This document shows, piece by piece, positions 24,469 to 33,676 of a stretch of 64,000 nucleotides of DNA. The position numbers were made by a program, and so were the translations under genes. Source of the stretch: Paraburkholderia lycopersici (lineage in GTDB: Bacteria > Pseudomonadota > Gammaproteobacteria > Burkholderiales > Burkholderiaceae); contig NZ_FMYQ01000015.1 of the NCBI RefSeq assembly GCF_900096975.1, positions 90,988 through 154,987 of the forward strand, read 5' to 3'. The notes beneath the pieces are model-generated. The model saw only the letters and a program-made list of their open reading frames with translations, did not search any database and was not told where the DNA came from. Within the stretch, counting starts at the first letter, position 1. The number at the start of each line of letters is the position of its first letter.

Positions 24469-25331
24469 GCGCGCGCTCCCTCGTTCGTCGTATCGCGCCA
24501 CGCAAGCACGTGCGCCTCGACCGTTTTCATCGCGCTGTCGGTCAGTTTCCCGAGCAAACCCAGCAAAATGATCGCGCCGAACACGATATCGGGGCGGCCC
24601 GTCTCGCGCCCGTCGCTTAGCAGATAGCCAAGCCCGCGGGTCGCGGCGATGAGTTCGGCCGCGACGACGAACATCCACGAAACAGCGAGCCCCGTGCGCA
24701 GGCCCGTGAAGATGTGCGGCAGCGCCGCCGGCAGCAGGATGCGCACGAACAGCCGCCAAGACGACAGTCGATACACCGCACCGAGTTCCACGAGCTTTCG
24801 ATCGACATTTCGGATTCCTGATATCACGCTCAGGTGCACGGGAAAGAACGCGCCGATCGCGACGAGCGTGATTTTCGGCGCCTCGTCGATGCCCATCCAC
24901 AGCAGCAGCACGGGCACCCATGCCAGAGAGGGAATTGCGCGCAGCGCCTGGAAGCTCGGATCGAGCAGCGCGTCGAGACGACGGCTCAGACCCATTGCCG
25001 CGCCGACGGCCACCGCAAGCAGCGCGCCGCAGCCGAATCCTGCCGCCACGCGCAGCGTGCTTTGCGCTATGTGCTGCAGCAGGTGTTCGCCGCCCAGTTG
25101 CCAGAGCGCTCGTGCGATCTCCGATGGTGCGGGCACGAGATTGTCCGGCAGCACATCGCCTCGTACGAGCGCCTCCACGGCGATGAGGAAGAGCGCCGGC
25201 AGCAGCACGCCGGCAATGCGCCAGCCGTGCGGCGCGCGCTCGGCCGGCTCCCCCCTTTCCGGCAGGGGCGCGCTGGCGGTATGCATGCCGGGCCCATCCA
25301 CGGGGCGCGCGATCGCTTCTTCGGCTGCCAT
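24465..25331 (-). CDS. ABC transporter permease, aliphatic sulfonate type
   Basis: A 288-residue inner-membrane permease of the SsuC/TauC (BPD_transp_1) family with about six transmembrane helices, the first near residues 40-58 (IAGVLLPALFLIAVEALV). The cytoplasmic EAA loop is visible in VELGAVYRLSSWRLFVRILLPAALP. The N-terminal 35 residues are polar. ATG at 25331 begins 11 bp after the binding-protein gene. It forms the membrane channel of the importer together with the ATPase that follows. Confidence 0.88.
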   Translation of the reverse strand: MAAEEAIARPVDGPGMHTASAPLPERGEPAERAPHGWRIAGVLLPALFLIAVEALVRGDVLPDNLVPAPSEIARALWQLGGEHLLQHIAQSTLRVAAGFGCGALLAVAVGAAMGLSRRLDALLDPSFQALRAIPSLAWVPVLLLWMGIDEAPKITLVAIGAFFPVHLSVISGIRNVDRKLVELGAVYRLSSWRLFVRILLPAALPHIFTGLRTGLAVSWMFVVAAELIAATRGLGYLLSDGRETGRPDIVFGAIILLGLLGKLTDSAMKTVEAHVLAWRDTTNEGARA

Positions 25332-25342
25332 GCGCGACCCGC

Positions 25343-26410
25343 TTATTGACGCGCCGACGCGAGCGCCTGCGATGGCCGCACGTCGACCAGCGATTCGATC
25401 ACCTGGTTCAGATCGGTGCCCGGCTTGACCAGTTGCTCCTCGATCAGGATCGGCGCGGCGGCTTCGAGCGCCTTGATTTGCGCCGCGCCCGGCTGCGGGT
25501 GGCTGAAATCGTTGCGGCTCAGTTGCAGCTTCGCGACCGCGAGGGACACCCTGGAGTCTTCGGCGACGATCTGCGCCGCCTCGTCGGGATGCGCGGCGAT
25601 CCATTCTCGCGCCCGCTCGTAGACCGTGAGCACGCGCGTGACGGTGTCGGGATATTGCTTCAGAAACGCTTCGCGTACGTTCAGGAATCCCCACGTATTG
25701 AAGTCGACGTTGCGGTACAGCAGCCGCGCGCCGTTGTCGATCTGCGCGGCGGCCATGTGCGGGTCGAGCCCGGCCCACGCGTCGACCTGGCCGTTGACGA
25801 GCGCGGTGCGGCCATCCGGATGCTGAAGGTTGACGATCTCCACGTCGTCGCGCGCGAGGCCTGCCGTGTGCAGCGCGCGCAGCGTGAAGAGATACGGATC
25901 GGTGCCCTTCGTGGCGGCGATCTTCTTGCCCTTGAGGTCGGCGAGCGTCTTGATCGGCGAATCCTTGCGCACGACGAGCGCCGTCCATTCCGGACGCGAA
26001 AAGATGTACACCGTCCTGATCGGATTGCCGTTCGCCCTGGCGAGCACGGCCGCGAGGCCGGCGCTCGAGCCGATATCGATCGCGCCGCTGTTCAGATACT
26101 CGAGCGCACGATTGCTGCCGAGGCTGAGCACCCAGCGCACTTGCGTATGATCCGGCGCGAACGCCTGTTCGAGCCAGCCGTTGCGCTTGATGACGAGGCT
26201 TTCCGGCGAGTAATACGCGTAGTCGATCTTGAGTTCCGCGGGCGCGGCGGCAAGCGCCGGCATGGCAGGCGCCACGAACAACGCCAGCGCGGCCAGCTTC
26301 CACCATGCGCGCAACGGCTGGCCGATCCGGAAGATCTGGCTGAAGCGCCGCCAGAACGGTGTATGCGTTCGCGTCTTCGTCGATTGGTTCGGCATGTGCT
26401 TTCCTGGCAT
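25343..26410 (-). CDS. ABC transporter substrate-binding protein, aliphatic sulfonate type
   Basis: A 355-residue periplasmic binding protein of the SsuA/NMT1 type. A long N-terminal extension precedes the signal helix (WWKLAALALFVAPAMPALA, about residues 36-54). The mature part has IDIGSSAGLAAVLARANG, KDSPIKTLADLKGKKIAATKGTD and VDAWAGLDPHMA, usual for sulfonate-binding proteins. Two start codons five codons apart, 26410 and 26395, each have the same AGGAAAGCAC upstream because of a 15-bp tandem duplication; both are in frame. It is the first gene of the importer operon. Confidence 0.87.
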   Translation of the reverse strand: MPGKHMPNQSTKTRTHTPFWRRFSQIFRIGQPLRAWWKLAALALFVAPAMPALAAAPAELKIDYAYYSPESLVIKRNGWLEQAFAPDHTQVRWVLSLGSNRALEYLNSGAIDIGSSAGLAAVLARANGNPIRTVYIFSRPEWTALVVRKDSPIKTLADLKGKKIAATKGTDPYLFTLRALHTAGLARDDVEIVNLQHPDGRTALVNGQVDAWAGLDPHMAAAQIDNGARLLYRNVDFNTWGFLNVREAFLKQYPDTVTRVLTVYERAREWIAAHPDEAAQIVAEDSRVSLAVAKLQLSRNDFSHPQPGAAQIKALEAAAPILIEEQLVKPGTDLNQVIESLVDVRPSQALASARQ

Positions 26411-26420
26411 GTGCTTTCCT
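26391..26420. repeat. 15-bp tandem duplication covering ribosome-binding site and start
   Basis: GGCATGTGCTTTCCT occurs twice head to tail (26391-26405 and 26406-26420). On the minus strand each copy contains AGGAAAGCAC followed by ATG, so the binding-protein gene has two identical in-frame initiation signals. Confidence 0.9.
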
Positions 26421-26590
26421 TATTGGTGGCGCGTATCTGGCATGGAGCATGGAAAACCGCGTGTGCGCCACGCGGCATGCTCTTCGGACCAGCCAGCTTA
26501 AGAAGCACGGCAGGGAAACGGAACCAAGAATCGGTGAGATCGAAAGAAGCGCAATGCATATCCGTGCGGCAAGCTCGAATTGCAGCGGGG

Positions 26591-27418
26591 TCAGGACTGC
26601 TCGATCAGCGACCGGATGCGCCCGGCTTGCCCGGCGTCGGTCGGGTTGTAGACGATCATGTGCAGATCGGGCCGGCCATCGACGGAAAACACCGATTGCT
26701 CCAGCGCTATCAACCCCAGCGTGGGATGGTGCAGGCGCTTGACGCTCTCGCCTTCCGCATGCGTATGCACTTCGTTTTCGCGCCACAAGGCGTCGAACTC
26801 GGGGCTGAGGCTGCACAGCTCGCCGACGAGTTCGCCCACGGCGGAAACGAGGCCCGCACGCGCGACGTCGGCGCGGAACGCGCCCACCATGAAGCGGGCC
26901 ACGCTGTCCCAGTCGTGCTGCTTGGCGCGCACGTCGGGATTGCAGAACAGGAAGCGCAGAATGTTGCGCTGGCCAGCGGGCAGCTTGCCGTAATCGGTCA
27001 ACACGATGGCGGCGGCGCGGTTCCAGGCCACGACGTCCCACGTGGCGGTCTTGACGATGGCCGGGCTATAGCTCAGCGAGTCGAGTAGGCGCTGCAACCG
27101 TGGATTGACCCCGTCCACGGGCTTGTAGCGTACTTCGGGCGGCCGCCCCAGGCCGAGCATGAAGAGGTGCTCGCGTTCGGAATCGGTGAGCATCAACGCA
27201 CTGCAAATGCGCTCCAGAACCTCCGGCGAGGGTGCGCCGCCGCGCCCCTGTTCGAGCCAGGTGTACCAGGTCGGGCTGATGTTCGCGCGTTGCGCGACCT
27301 CTTCGCGACGCAGCCCCGGCGTGCGTCTGCGTCCGGTGAAGCCGAAGCTGGCCGGGTCGAGGCGCGTGCGGCAACGCCTCAGGAAATCGCCGAGCGGGCC
27401 GGCCGACTGGATCGGCAT
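26591..27418 (-). CDS. XRE-family regulator with MmyB-like ligand-binding domain
   Basis: A regulator of about 275 residues. It has an N-terminal helix-turn-helix (about 8-75: RTPGLRREEVAQRANISPTWYTWLEQG) and a MmyB-like C-terminal domain (about 100-270: PAIVKTATWDVVAWNRAA, LRFLFCNPDVR) that in related proteins binds fatty-acid-like ligands. ATG at 27418 follows AGGA in good position; an in-frame ATG at 27436 lacks one. It is divergent from an SDR-family gene, a very common pair, so it probably represses that gene and itself through the 100-bp gap. Confidence 0.85.
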   Translation of the reverse strand: MPIQSAGPLGDFLRRCRTRLDPASFGFTGRRRTPGLRREEVAQRANISPTWYTWLEQGRGGAPSPEVLERICSALMLTDSEREHLFMLGLGRPPEVRYKPVDGVNPRLQRLLDSLSYSPAIVKTATWDVVAWNRAAAIVLTDYGKLPAGQRNILRFLFCNPDVRAKQHDWDSVARFMVGAFRADVARAGLVSAVGELVGELCSLSPEFDALWRENEVHTHAEGESVKRLHHPTLGLIALEQSVFSVDGRPDLHMIVYNPTDAGQAGRIRSLIEQS

Positions 27419-27432
27419 GGAAATCCTGTTAG

Positions 27433-27449
27433 TCATCTTAATAGGATGA
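27433..27449. promoter_or_regulatory. Inverted repeat in the XRE-SDR divergent gap
   Basis: TCATC (27433-27437) and GATGA (27445-27449) flank TTAATAG in an AT-rich stretch just upstream of the regulator start. It may be the operator of the XRE regulator. The arms are short, so confidence is modest. Confidence 0.35.
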
Positions 27450-27518
27450 ACTCACTACTTTAACGGTATGCGAATCCCGGGGATAGTACGCGAGTCACGA
27501 CCCAGGAGAGCGTTGACC

Positions 27519-28412
27519 ATGCGTATTTTTCTGACCGGCGCGACCGGCTTCATCGGCTCGGCGCTCGTACCGGAACTCATCGAAGCCGGTCACGAAGTGA
27601 TCGGCATGACCCGCTCCGAAACCGGCGCCGTGGCGCTCGCCAGGGCGGGCGCCAAGGTGCATCGCGGTACGCTGGAGGACACGGAGAGCCTGCGCGACGG
27701 GGCGGCGCAAGCCGATGCCGTGATCCACACGGCTTTCGATCACGATTTTTCGCGCTTCGTCGAGAACTGCGAAAAAGACAAACGCGCGATTGCGGCGCTC
27801 GGGTCCGCGCTCGCCGGCTCCGATCGTCCGTTGCTCATCACGTCCGGCACGGGCATCGGCAACGGCCAGCACGGCGAGCCCGCGCGCGAAGACGTCTTCA
27901 ACGCGAGCCATCCCAATCCGCGCATTGCGTCCGAACTGGCCGGACAGGCGCTGCTGGAACAAGGTGTCAACGTTGGCGTGGTGCGTTTGCCGCAAGTGCA
28001 CAACCCGTTCAGGCAGGGGCTCATTACGCCGCTCGTCGCCATCGCGCGCGAAAAAGGCGTGTGCGCCTACGTGGGCGACGGCCTGAACCGCTGGCCGGCC
28101 GGCCACCTCTGCGACGTCGTCCGCCTGTACCGGCTCGCCGTGGAAAAAGGGGAACGGGGCGCGCGCTACAACGCGGTCGGCGAGGAAGGCGTGAGCAGCC
28201 GCGAAATCGCCGAAGCGCTTGGCCGCGGCCTGAACCTGCCCGTCGTTTCGATCGCCCCGGAGAAAGCGGCGGCGCATTTCGGATGGATGGGCATGTTCGT
28301 CGGCATGGACATGCCCGCTTCGAGCGCACTCACGCAGGCGCGCCTGGGGTGGCGTCCCACGGGTCCCACGCTCATCGCCGATCTCGACGAGGCGCGTTAC
28401 GTTCAGGCCTGA
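27519..28412 (+). CDS. SDR-family NAD(P)-dependent epimerase/dehydratase-like protein
   Basis: A 297-residue extended short-chain dehydrogenase with an N-terminal Rossmann motif TGATGFIGS (6-14). The family of SDRs next to MmyB-like regulators has this size and the stretch NRWPAGHLCDVVRLYRLAVE. The usual YxxxK pair is not evident around residue 140 (HPNPRIASELAG), which is also typical of this subgroup, so catalysis may differ. ATG at 27519 has AGGAG about 10 bp upstream. Substrate unknown. Confidence 0.83.
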   Translation: MRIFLTGATGFIGSALVPELIEAGHEVIGMTRSETGAVALARAGAKVHRGTLEDTESLRDGAAQADAVIHTAFDHDFSRFVENCEKDKRAIAALGSALAGSDRPLLITSGTGIGNGQHGEPAREDVFNASHPNPRIASELAGQALLEQGVNVGVVRLPQVHNPFRQGLITPLVAIAREKGVCAYVGDGLNRWPAGHLCDVVRLYRLAVEKGERGARYNAVGEEGVSSREIAEALGRGLNLPVVSIAPEKAAAHFGWMGMFVGMDMPASSALTQARLGWRPTGPTLIADLDEARYVQA

Positions 28413-28837
28413 CCGCGAGGCCGAACCGCGTCGCTGGCCCGCAATCTCCCGAGTACTCCTTAATTTCTGGGCGACGGCATGGCCGGTGTTCGCCGCGGCG
28501 CCACGAGAAATGCCCCGGCACTCGCGTGCCGGGGCGAAACGCTTGCCACGCTACAGGCAATAAGAGCCGCAAGCTCTGCGGGTTTAGGTGATGATCCGGG
28601 CACTCGCGCAGTAATCCCGGCGCATCCCGGGAGAACAGTCCCGGCCTTCGATGCGCGCTGACCGCAATGATCCGCCCCTGCGAACGCGCCGTACAGAAGC
28701 AGTCGGCGAAAAAAACAGCGCAGCAGATCGCTTCCCAAGTCCGGCCATCCATACGAAAATCGAACGGCCTCGCCACCCCACGCGGCGTTGCGCGGCATTC
28801 CGCACATTTCACGAGATCATTCGAAGAACGAAAGCGC
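28413..28837. other. Non-coding stretch between SDR and MocR-like genes
   Basis: These 425 bp hold a strong hairpin at 28512-28535 and the presumed promoter of the MocR-like gene. Open frames here lack ribosome-binding sites and resemble no family. Confidence 0.5.
28512..28535. terminator. Strong GC hairpin after the SDR gene
   Basis: GCCCCGGCA (28512-28520) and TGCCGGGGC (28527-28535) form a perfect 9-bp stem with a 6-nt loop, 100 bp after the SDR stop. No T-run follows, so it may be a terminator of low strength or a structural repeat. Confidence 0.4.
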
Positions 28838-30280
28838 ATGACACGCTACGAACGCCTGGCGCAGAGCATGGCCGCCGAAATCCGCTCGGGCAACCTGGCA
28901 TCCGGGTCGCGCATGCCCTCGCTGCGGCAGATCATCGCCCAGCACAGCGTGAGCCAGTCCACGGCCGCGCGCGCTTACTATCTGCTCGAACAGTGGGGGC
29001 TCGTGCGTGCCGAAGAGCGCTCCGGCTACTACGTCGCCCCGCTCGCGAAGCCAACCCGGGCCACCGCGCGCGCAACGACGGGCGAAACCGCCACGGTCGA
29101 CATCAGCGAACTGGTGTTCTCCGTGCTCGATGCCGCCAAGCGGCCCGGCATCGTGCCGCTTGGTTCCGCCTTTCCCTCGCCGTTGCTGTTTCCGCTCTCG
29201 CGCCTTGCGAAATCGCTCGGGCAGGCCGCGCGCAGCGTGAGCCCGTGGAGCACGGTCGTCGATCTGCCGCCCGGCAACGAGAACCTGCGGCGGCAGATCG
29301 CGCTGCGCTACATGCGCGTGGGCATCTCGCAGCCGGCCGAGGACATCGTCGTCACCAACGGCGCACTCGAAGCGCTGAATCTTTGCCTGATGGCGGTCAC
29401 GCAGCCCGGCGACATCGTTGCCGTCGAGTCGCCCGGTTTCTACGCTGCGCTGCAGGCGATCGAGCGCCTCGGCCTGAGAGCCGTCGAGATTCCCGTCGAT
29501 ACCGCCACGGGGCTCGACCTCGACGCGCTGGCCGCGGCGCTGGAAAAGCACCCCATCCGCGCCTGCTGGTTCATGACGAATTTCCAGAACCCCACCGGCG
29601 TGACGCTGTCGGCGCAGAAAAAGCAGGCGCTTGTCGAACTGCTCGCGAAACACGACGTCCCCCTCATCGAAGACGACGTGTATGGCGAGCTGCACTACGC
29701 GCCGAACTATCCGCCGCCGGCCATGGCCTTCGACCGGCGCGGCCTCGTCATGCACTGCAGTTCGTTTTCGAAGAACCTCGCGCCGGGCTATCGCATCGGC
29801 TGGGCGAGCGCCGGGCGCTTCGCCGGGCGCGTGCAGCGCCTCAAGCTCATGACGACCATCTCGGCGAGCATTCCCGTGCAGGCCGGCATTGCCGACTATC
29901 TGGAGCACGGCGGCTACGAGCGTCACCTGAAGCAGATCCGCCTCGCCATGCAAAGCCAGCGCGACGCGATGATCGAAGCCATCGGCCGCTGGCTGCCCGA
30001 AGGCACCCAATGCACGCGCCCCGAAGGCGGCTACTTTCTCTGGCTCATGTTCCGCGAGCCGATCGACGCCATGGCGCTGCATCGTCTCGCCATCGAGCGC
30101 GGCATCAGCGTGGCGCCCGGTCCGCTCTTTTCCGCGTCGCACGCATTCGAGAACTGCATCCGGCTGAACTACGGTCACCCGTGGTCGCCTCGCATCGACG
30201 AAGCGATCCGCACGCTCGCCGAACTGCTCGCGCATCCCGACGTGCGCGCGCGGTCCCGAGCGAGGCGCGCGCGGCCTTGA
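28838..30280 (+). CDS. MocR-like GntR/aminotransferase transcription regulator
   Basis: A 480-residue protein with an N-terminal GntR winged helix (1-70: RMPSLRQIIAQHSVSQSTAARAYYLLE) fused to a class I aminotransferase fold. The PLP lysine is near residue 312 in SSFSKNLAPGYRIGW, and NFQNPTGVTLS and IEDDVYGEL are the usual cofactor-binding segments. Such proteins sense a pyridoxal or amino-acid ligand and control nearby genes. The ATG was chosen to start at the helix-turn-helix; upstream frame is open but non-homologous. Its target is not obvious; the neighbours are oxidoreductases. Confidence 0.87.
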   Translation: MTRYERLAQSMAAEIRSGNLASGSRMPSLRQIIAQHSVSQSTAARAYYLLEQWGLVRAEERSGYYVAPLAKPTRATARATTGETATVDISELVFSVLDAAKRPGIVPLGSAFPSPLLFPLSRLAKSLGQAARSVSPWSTVVDLPPGNENLRRQIALRYMRVGISQPAEDIVVTNGALEALNLCLMAVTQPGDIVAVESPGFYAALQAIERLGLRAVEIPVDTATGLDLDALAAALEKHPIRACWFMTNFQNPTGVTLSAQKKQALVELLAKHDVPLIEDDVYGELHYAPNYPPPAMAFDRRGLVMHCSSFSKNLAPGYRIGWASAGRFAGRVQRLKLMTTISASIPVQAGIADYLEHGGYERHLKQIRLAMQSQRDAMIEAIGRWLPEGTQCTRPEGGYFLWLMFREPIDAMALHRLAIERGISVAPGPLFSASHAFENCIRLNYGHPWSPRIDEAIRTLAELLAHPDVRARSRARRARP

Positions 30281-30304
30281 ACTGCCCGCAATGGCGCGAC
30301 GCGA

Positions 30305-31507
30305 TCATCGCGCCGCGTTTGCCGGGTCGCGGCGCGCGCTCTGTGCGCTCAACGCGGCGGCGAATCTGCCCGGCTCCCATCCTTCGCGAAGCGCGCGCTG
30401 CACGAGCGCCTGCTGGCTTTCCGGCGCAAGGCCACCGACGGGCGGATCGCGGTCGAGATTCGTGGGAAACGGATAGCCCTCGGCACACGCCGCAATGGCG
30501 GCGAAGGCGGCGGCCTCGCCGATCCGGCCATTCGCACGCCGCTCGCGCAACACGGGATAGATCGCTTTGCACATGCTCGCGCGATCGAGCGATTCCATCG
30601 CGCGGCCCATCGCCGACGAAACCTGCAGCAGGTTCGCCATACGCCGCACGTCGGCCGTGCGGTTCGCGCCCGCCGCATGAAAAAGCGCGGGGTTGAAAAA
30701 TACGGCGTCGCCCCTGGCAAGCGGCAACTGCACGCAATGCGCTTCGAAGTACTCACGAAAATCGTTGCGCCGCCAGGCCAGATATCCCTCGGCATATCGT
30801 TGCGAGTACGGCAAGAGCCTGGTGGGTCCGCTTTCGACTGGCATGTCGCTATGCGCCACCGCGCCCTGAAGCGTGAGACAGGCGGACAGGCGATGCACGT
30901 GCGCCGGAAAGCGCTGCGCCGCCGCGATCGTCTGGAATCCCAGGTGATAATCCCGATGCGCCTGCTGTGCCTCGCCGCCTGGGCGCACCACGTTGACCTG
31001 CGAGGTCATCTGATAGCACGGACCGAGCCACGCTTCGCACACGGCCATGAGCGGCAGGTTCGCGAAGTAGTCGACGAATACGGCCGGCGCCTCGAGGCAA
31101 AGCTTCTGTTGCGCGTTCCAGATGCGGTCGTTCGCGCCGGCCTTCGCAAAGTGATCCGCTGCGCGCGAACCTTGCTCCCGCTCGGCGCGGATGATGGCTT
31201 CGAACACGGCGGTCGCCGCGTCGACCGGCTGCGTGTCGGCGTAGGCGCGCGCGAGCACCAGCACGCCCGCGCCGTCGCGCAGCACGTGCGCCCACTCCGC
31301 CTGCAATTGCGCGCGGCACGGCGCGTCGTGAAGCGCGCCTTCGAGCACGCGGCAGTCGTATACGGGAATGCCCTGTTTCACGTCCGACGCGAAGCGCAAC
31401 GGACTGCCGTCGTCGTGCAACTGGTTCACGAACGCGTCGAGCGAGCACTCGCTCTCGACATACCATTGCCGGCCCGATTGCGCCGCGCGGACCTCGTGCT
31501 GATTCAT
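30305..31507 (-). CDS. Phytanoyl-CoA dioxygenase (PhyH)-like oxygenase
   Basis: A 400-residue Fe(II)/2-oxoglutarate-dependent oxygenase of the PhyH family. The iron ligands appear as H-x-D in AHRDYHLG (about 184-186) and a distal His in FFNPALFHAAGANR (about 274), and the Arg needed for 2-oxoglutarate follows within ANRTADVRR. It is longer than simple PhyH proteins (about 290). ATG at 31507 has GGAGG seven bases upstream. It is divergent from a LacI-type regulator, which suggests control by a sugar- or polyol-like compound; the real substrate is unknown. Confidence 0.82.
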   Translation of the reverse strand: MNQHEVRAAQSGRQWYVESECSLDAFVNQLHDDGSPLRFASDVKQGIPVYDCRVLEGALHDAPCRAQLQAEWAHVLRDGAGVLVLARAYADTQPVDAATAVFEAIIRAEREQGSRAADHFAKAGANDRIWNAQQKLCLEAPAVFVDYFANLPLMAVCEAWLGPCYQMTSQVNVVRPGGEAQQAHRDYHLGFQTIAAAQRFPAHVHRLSACLTLQGAVAHSDMPVESGPTRLLPYSQRYAEGYLAWRRNDFREYFEAHCVQLPLARGDAVFFNPALFHAAGANRTADVRRMANLLQVSSAMGRAMESLDRASMCKAIYPVLRERRANGRIGEAAAFAAIAACAEGYPFPTNLDRDPPVGGLAPESQQALVQRALREGWEPGRFAAALSAQSARRDPANAAR

Positions 31508-31599
31508 GTGTCGGCCTCCGTTTTCGATCAAGGATAGCGTCGGCAGCCGTCGCCGGGATACCATGAAAACCATCAAAAACACATCAAGACGGCGGCGGC

Positions 31600-32640
31600 A
31601 TGGCTCATCGCTTTCTGGTCAAGGAGATTGCACTTCAGGCTGGGCTCGGCGTCGCGACGGTCGATCGCGTGCTGAACGGCCGTGCGCACGTTCGCGAACA
31701 TACGAAGCGGCGCGTCGAGCAGGCCATCGAAGAGCTCGAAAAGCAGGCGTTCCAGCTCGCGACGGCCGGGCGCAAGCTCATGATCGACGTCGTCGTGGAA
31801 GCCCCGGCCCGCTTTGCCGACGAGATCCGCAACGCCCTCGAAGCGGAATTGCCCGCGCTGCATCCGGCCGTGTTCCGCCCGCGCTTCGTGATGCGCGAAA
31901 CAATGACGACGGCCGAGGTCGTCGAAACGCTGGCGGCCATTGGACGCCGCGGCAGCCACGGCGTATTGCTCAAGGCGCGCGACGTGCCCGAGATCGCCGG
32001 AGCCATTGCCGGGCTGAAACGCCGCGATATTCCCGTGATTGCGATCTTCACCGACGTCCCGCGGTCCGGACGCATCGCCTACGCCGGGCTCGACAATCGC
32101 GTGGCGGGCGCCACTGCCGCCTACCTCATCGGCCAGTGGCTGGGCGCTCATGCGGCCAACGTACTGATTACCATGAGCGACGAACGCTTCCGGGGCGAGG
32201 AGGAGCGCGAAATCAGCTTCCGGCGCGCGCTACGCGCCTGCTATCCGCAACTCGCGCTCATCGATGCGAGCGGTGGGCATGGACTCGATTCGCAAACCGA
32301 AGCGCGGGTGCGCAACGTGCTCGCCGCGCACGGAGAGATCGGCGCCGTGTATTCGATGGGCGGCGGCAACACCGCGATTCTTCGCGCGCTCGAAACGCAA
32401 GGGCAGGCGCCGCGCTGCTTCATCGGGCACGATCTGGACCGCGACAACGTCGCGTTGCTGCGCGCGGGCAAGGTGCAGGCGATTCTTCACCACGACCTGC
32501 GCCAGGACATGCGTTCGGCGTGCCAGCATCTCATGCACTTTCACAAGCTGCTGCCGGAAACGGCCATCGTGCCCTCGTCGGCCATCGTCGTCGTGACGCC
32601 TGAAAACATTCCGGAGCCCATAGCCAGCCGCTTTCGCTGA
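31600..32640 (+). CDS. LacI-family transcription regulator
   Basis: A 346-residue regulator with an N-terminal LacI helix-turn-helix (VKEIALQAGLGVATVDRVLNGRAHVRE, 7-33) and a periplasmic-binding-protein-like effector domain of the sugar-binding type (from about residue 60). The hinge and effector parts are complete. It is divergent from the PhyH-like gene with a 92-bp gap and probably controls it. LacI regulators of this subgroup often sense sugars or cyclitols, but no such catabolic genes are next to it. Confidence 0.85.
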   Translation: MAHRFLVKEIALQAGLGVATVDRVLNGRAHVREHTKRRVEQAIEELEKQAFQLATAGRKLMIDVVVEAPARFADEIRNALEAELPALHPAVFRPRFVMRETMTTAEVVETLAAIGRRGSHGVLLKARDVPEIAGAIAGLKRRDIPVIAIFTDVPRSGRIAYAGLDNRVAGATAAYLIGQWLGAHAANVLITMSDERFRGEEEREISFRRALRACYPQLALIDASGGHGLDSQTEARVRNVLAAHGEIGAVYSMGGGNTAILRALETQGQAPRCFIGHDLDRDNVALLRAGKVQAILHHDLRQDMRSACQHLMHFHKLLPETAIVPSSAIVVVTPENIPEPIASRFR

Positions 32641-32652
32641 GTCGGACGCGGC

Positions 32653-33594
32653 TCATGCGAGCGGGAAACCGTCCTTGAACGTTTGCCGCAGGAATTCCGT
32701 AAAGCGCTTGACCGCGCGCGGCACCTGGGCGCCATACGGCCGCACGACGTGCAATTGCGAAGCGAACGCGCCCACGGGACGCCAGTTGGGCAGCAGAACC
32801 ACGAGCTTGCCCGCCAGCAGCGCCGCCTGCGCGCTGAAATCCGGCAACAGCGCGATGCCGAGATGTTCGAGCGCGGCGTCGCGCAGCGCCTCGCTGTTGT
32901 TCGCCGAGAACGGGCCGTTCACGGTGACGGTTTCGCGCGCGCCATCCGCGCGGCGGCCCGTCTTTTCGAACGACCACACGCCCGCCCCCAGCGTGCGCGG
33001 ATAAAACAGGCAATCGTGCTGCGCGAGGTCGGCGGGCGTTTGCGGCGTGCCGCGCTGCTTGAGGTAAGCCCGCGTCGCGACGATCACGGAACGCGTGTCG
33101 CAGAGCTTCCAGGCCACGTGCGTTTCCGGCACTTGCGCGCTATGGCGAATCGCGAGATCGAAACCCTCGCTGGCTATCGAACTGAGCCGGTCGGAAAGCT
33201 CGAGTTGCACGCGCACTTCGGGATGGGCCCGCGAAAACTGCGCAAGACGCGGCACGAGCTGCTGGCGCGCGAACGCGACGGGCGCCGTCACGCGCACCGT
33301 GCCGCTCGCGACATCGGCCATTTCGCGCACGCTCGCGAAGCTTGCGGCAATGTTGTCGAACTCCGCGCGCGTGTCTTCCACGAGTCGCCGGCCGGCTTCC
33401 GTGAAACGCACGCTGCGCGTGGTGCGCTGCACCAGCGGCACACCCGCCACGCGCTCCAGCTCGGCGATGCGCTGGCTCATGGCCGCCTTGCTCACGCCCA
33501 GGCGCGCCGCCGCTGCCGTATAGCTGCCTTGGGCGGCCAGCACGTTCAGCCAGTGCAAATGCGTCCAGAGCGCTTCGACCCGTTGCGTATCCAT
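32653..33594 (-). CDS. LysR-family transcription regulator
   Basis: A 313-residue LysR regulator: winged helix-turn-helix at about 17-60 (GSYTAAAARLGVSKAAMSQRIAELE) and a CrgA-like effector-binding domain (from about 93). It is divergent from mmsA with a 184-bp gap that contains a 7-bp inverted repeat, so it is the likely regulator of mmsA. Its stop is 12 bp from that of the convergent LacI gene. Effector unknown. Confidence 0.87.
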   Translation of the reverse strand: MDTQRVEALWTHLHWLNVLAAQGSYTAAAARLGVSKAAMSQRIAELERVAGVPLVQRTTRSVRFTEAGRRLVEDTRAEFDNIAASFASVREMADVASGTVRVTAPVAFARQQLVPRLAQFSRAHPEVRVQLELSDRLSSIASEGFDLAIRHSAQVPETHVAWKLCDTRSVIVATRAYLKQRGTPQTPADLAQHDCLFYPRTLGAGVWSFEKTGRRADGARETVTVNGPFSANNSEALRDAALEHLGIALLPDFSAQAALLAGKLVVLLPNWRPVGAFASQLHVVRPYGAQVPRAVKRFTEFLRQTFKDGFPLA

Positions 33595-33676
33595 CGATGA
33601 AAATTCCGCGTCTATCCGTGATTTCCGACATTCATACTAGCATGGCGCGATCGCATCTTTCATCGTCTGTGCCATG

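Noticed and set aside
25332..27041. Long upstream extension of the ABC permease frame
   Set aside because: It runs across the binding-protein gene and the XRE gene in the wrong frame and is Arg-rich without motifs.
28651..30696. A 681-codon plus-strand frame over the MocR-like gene
   Set aside because: It is a +1 shadow of the real gene, which has the GntR and PLP motifs.
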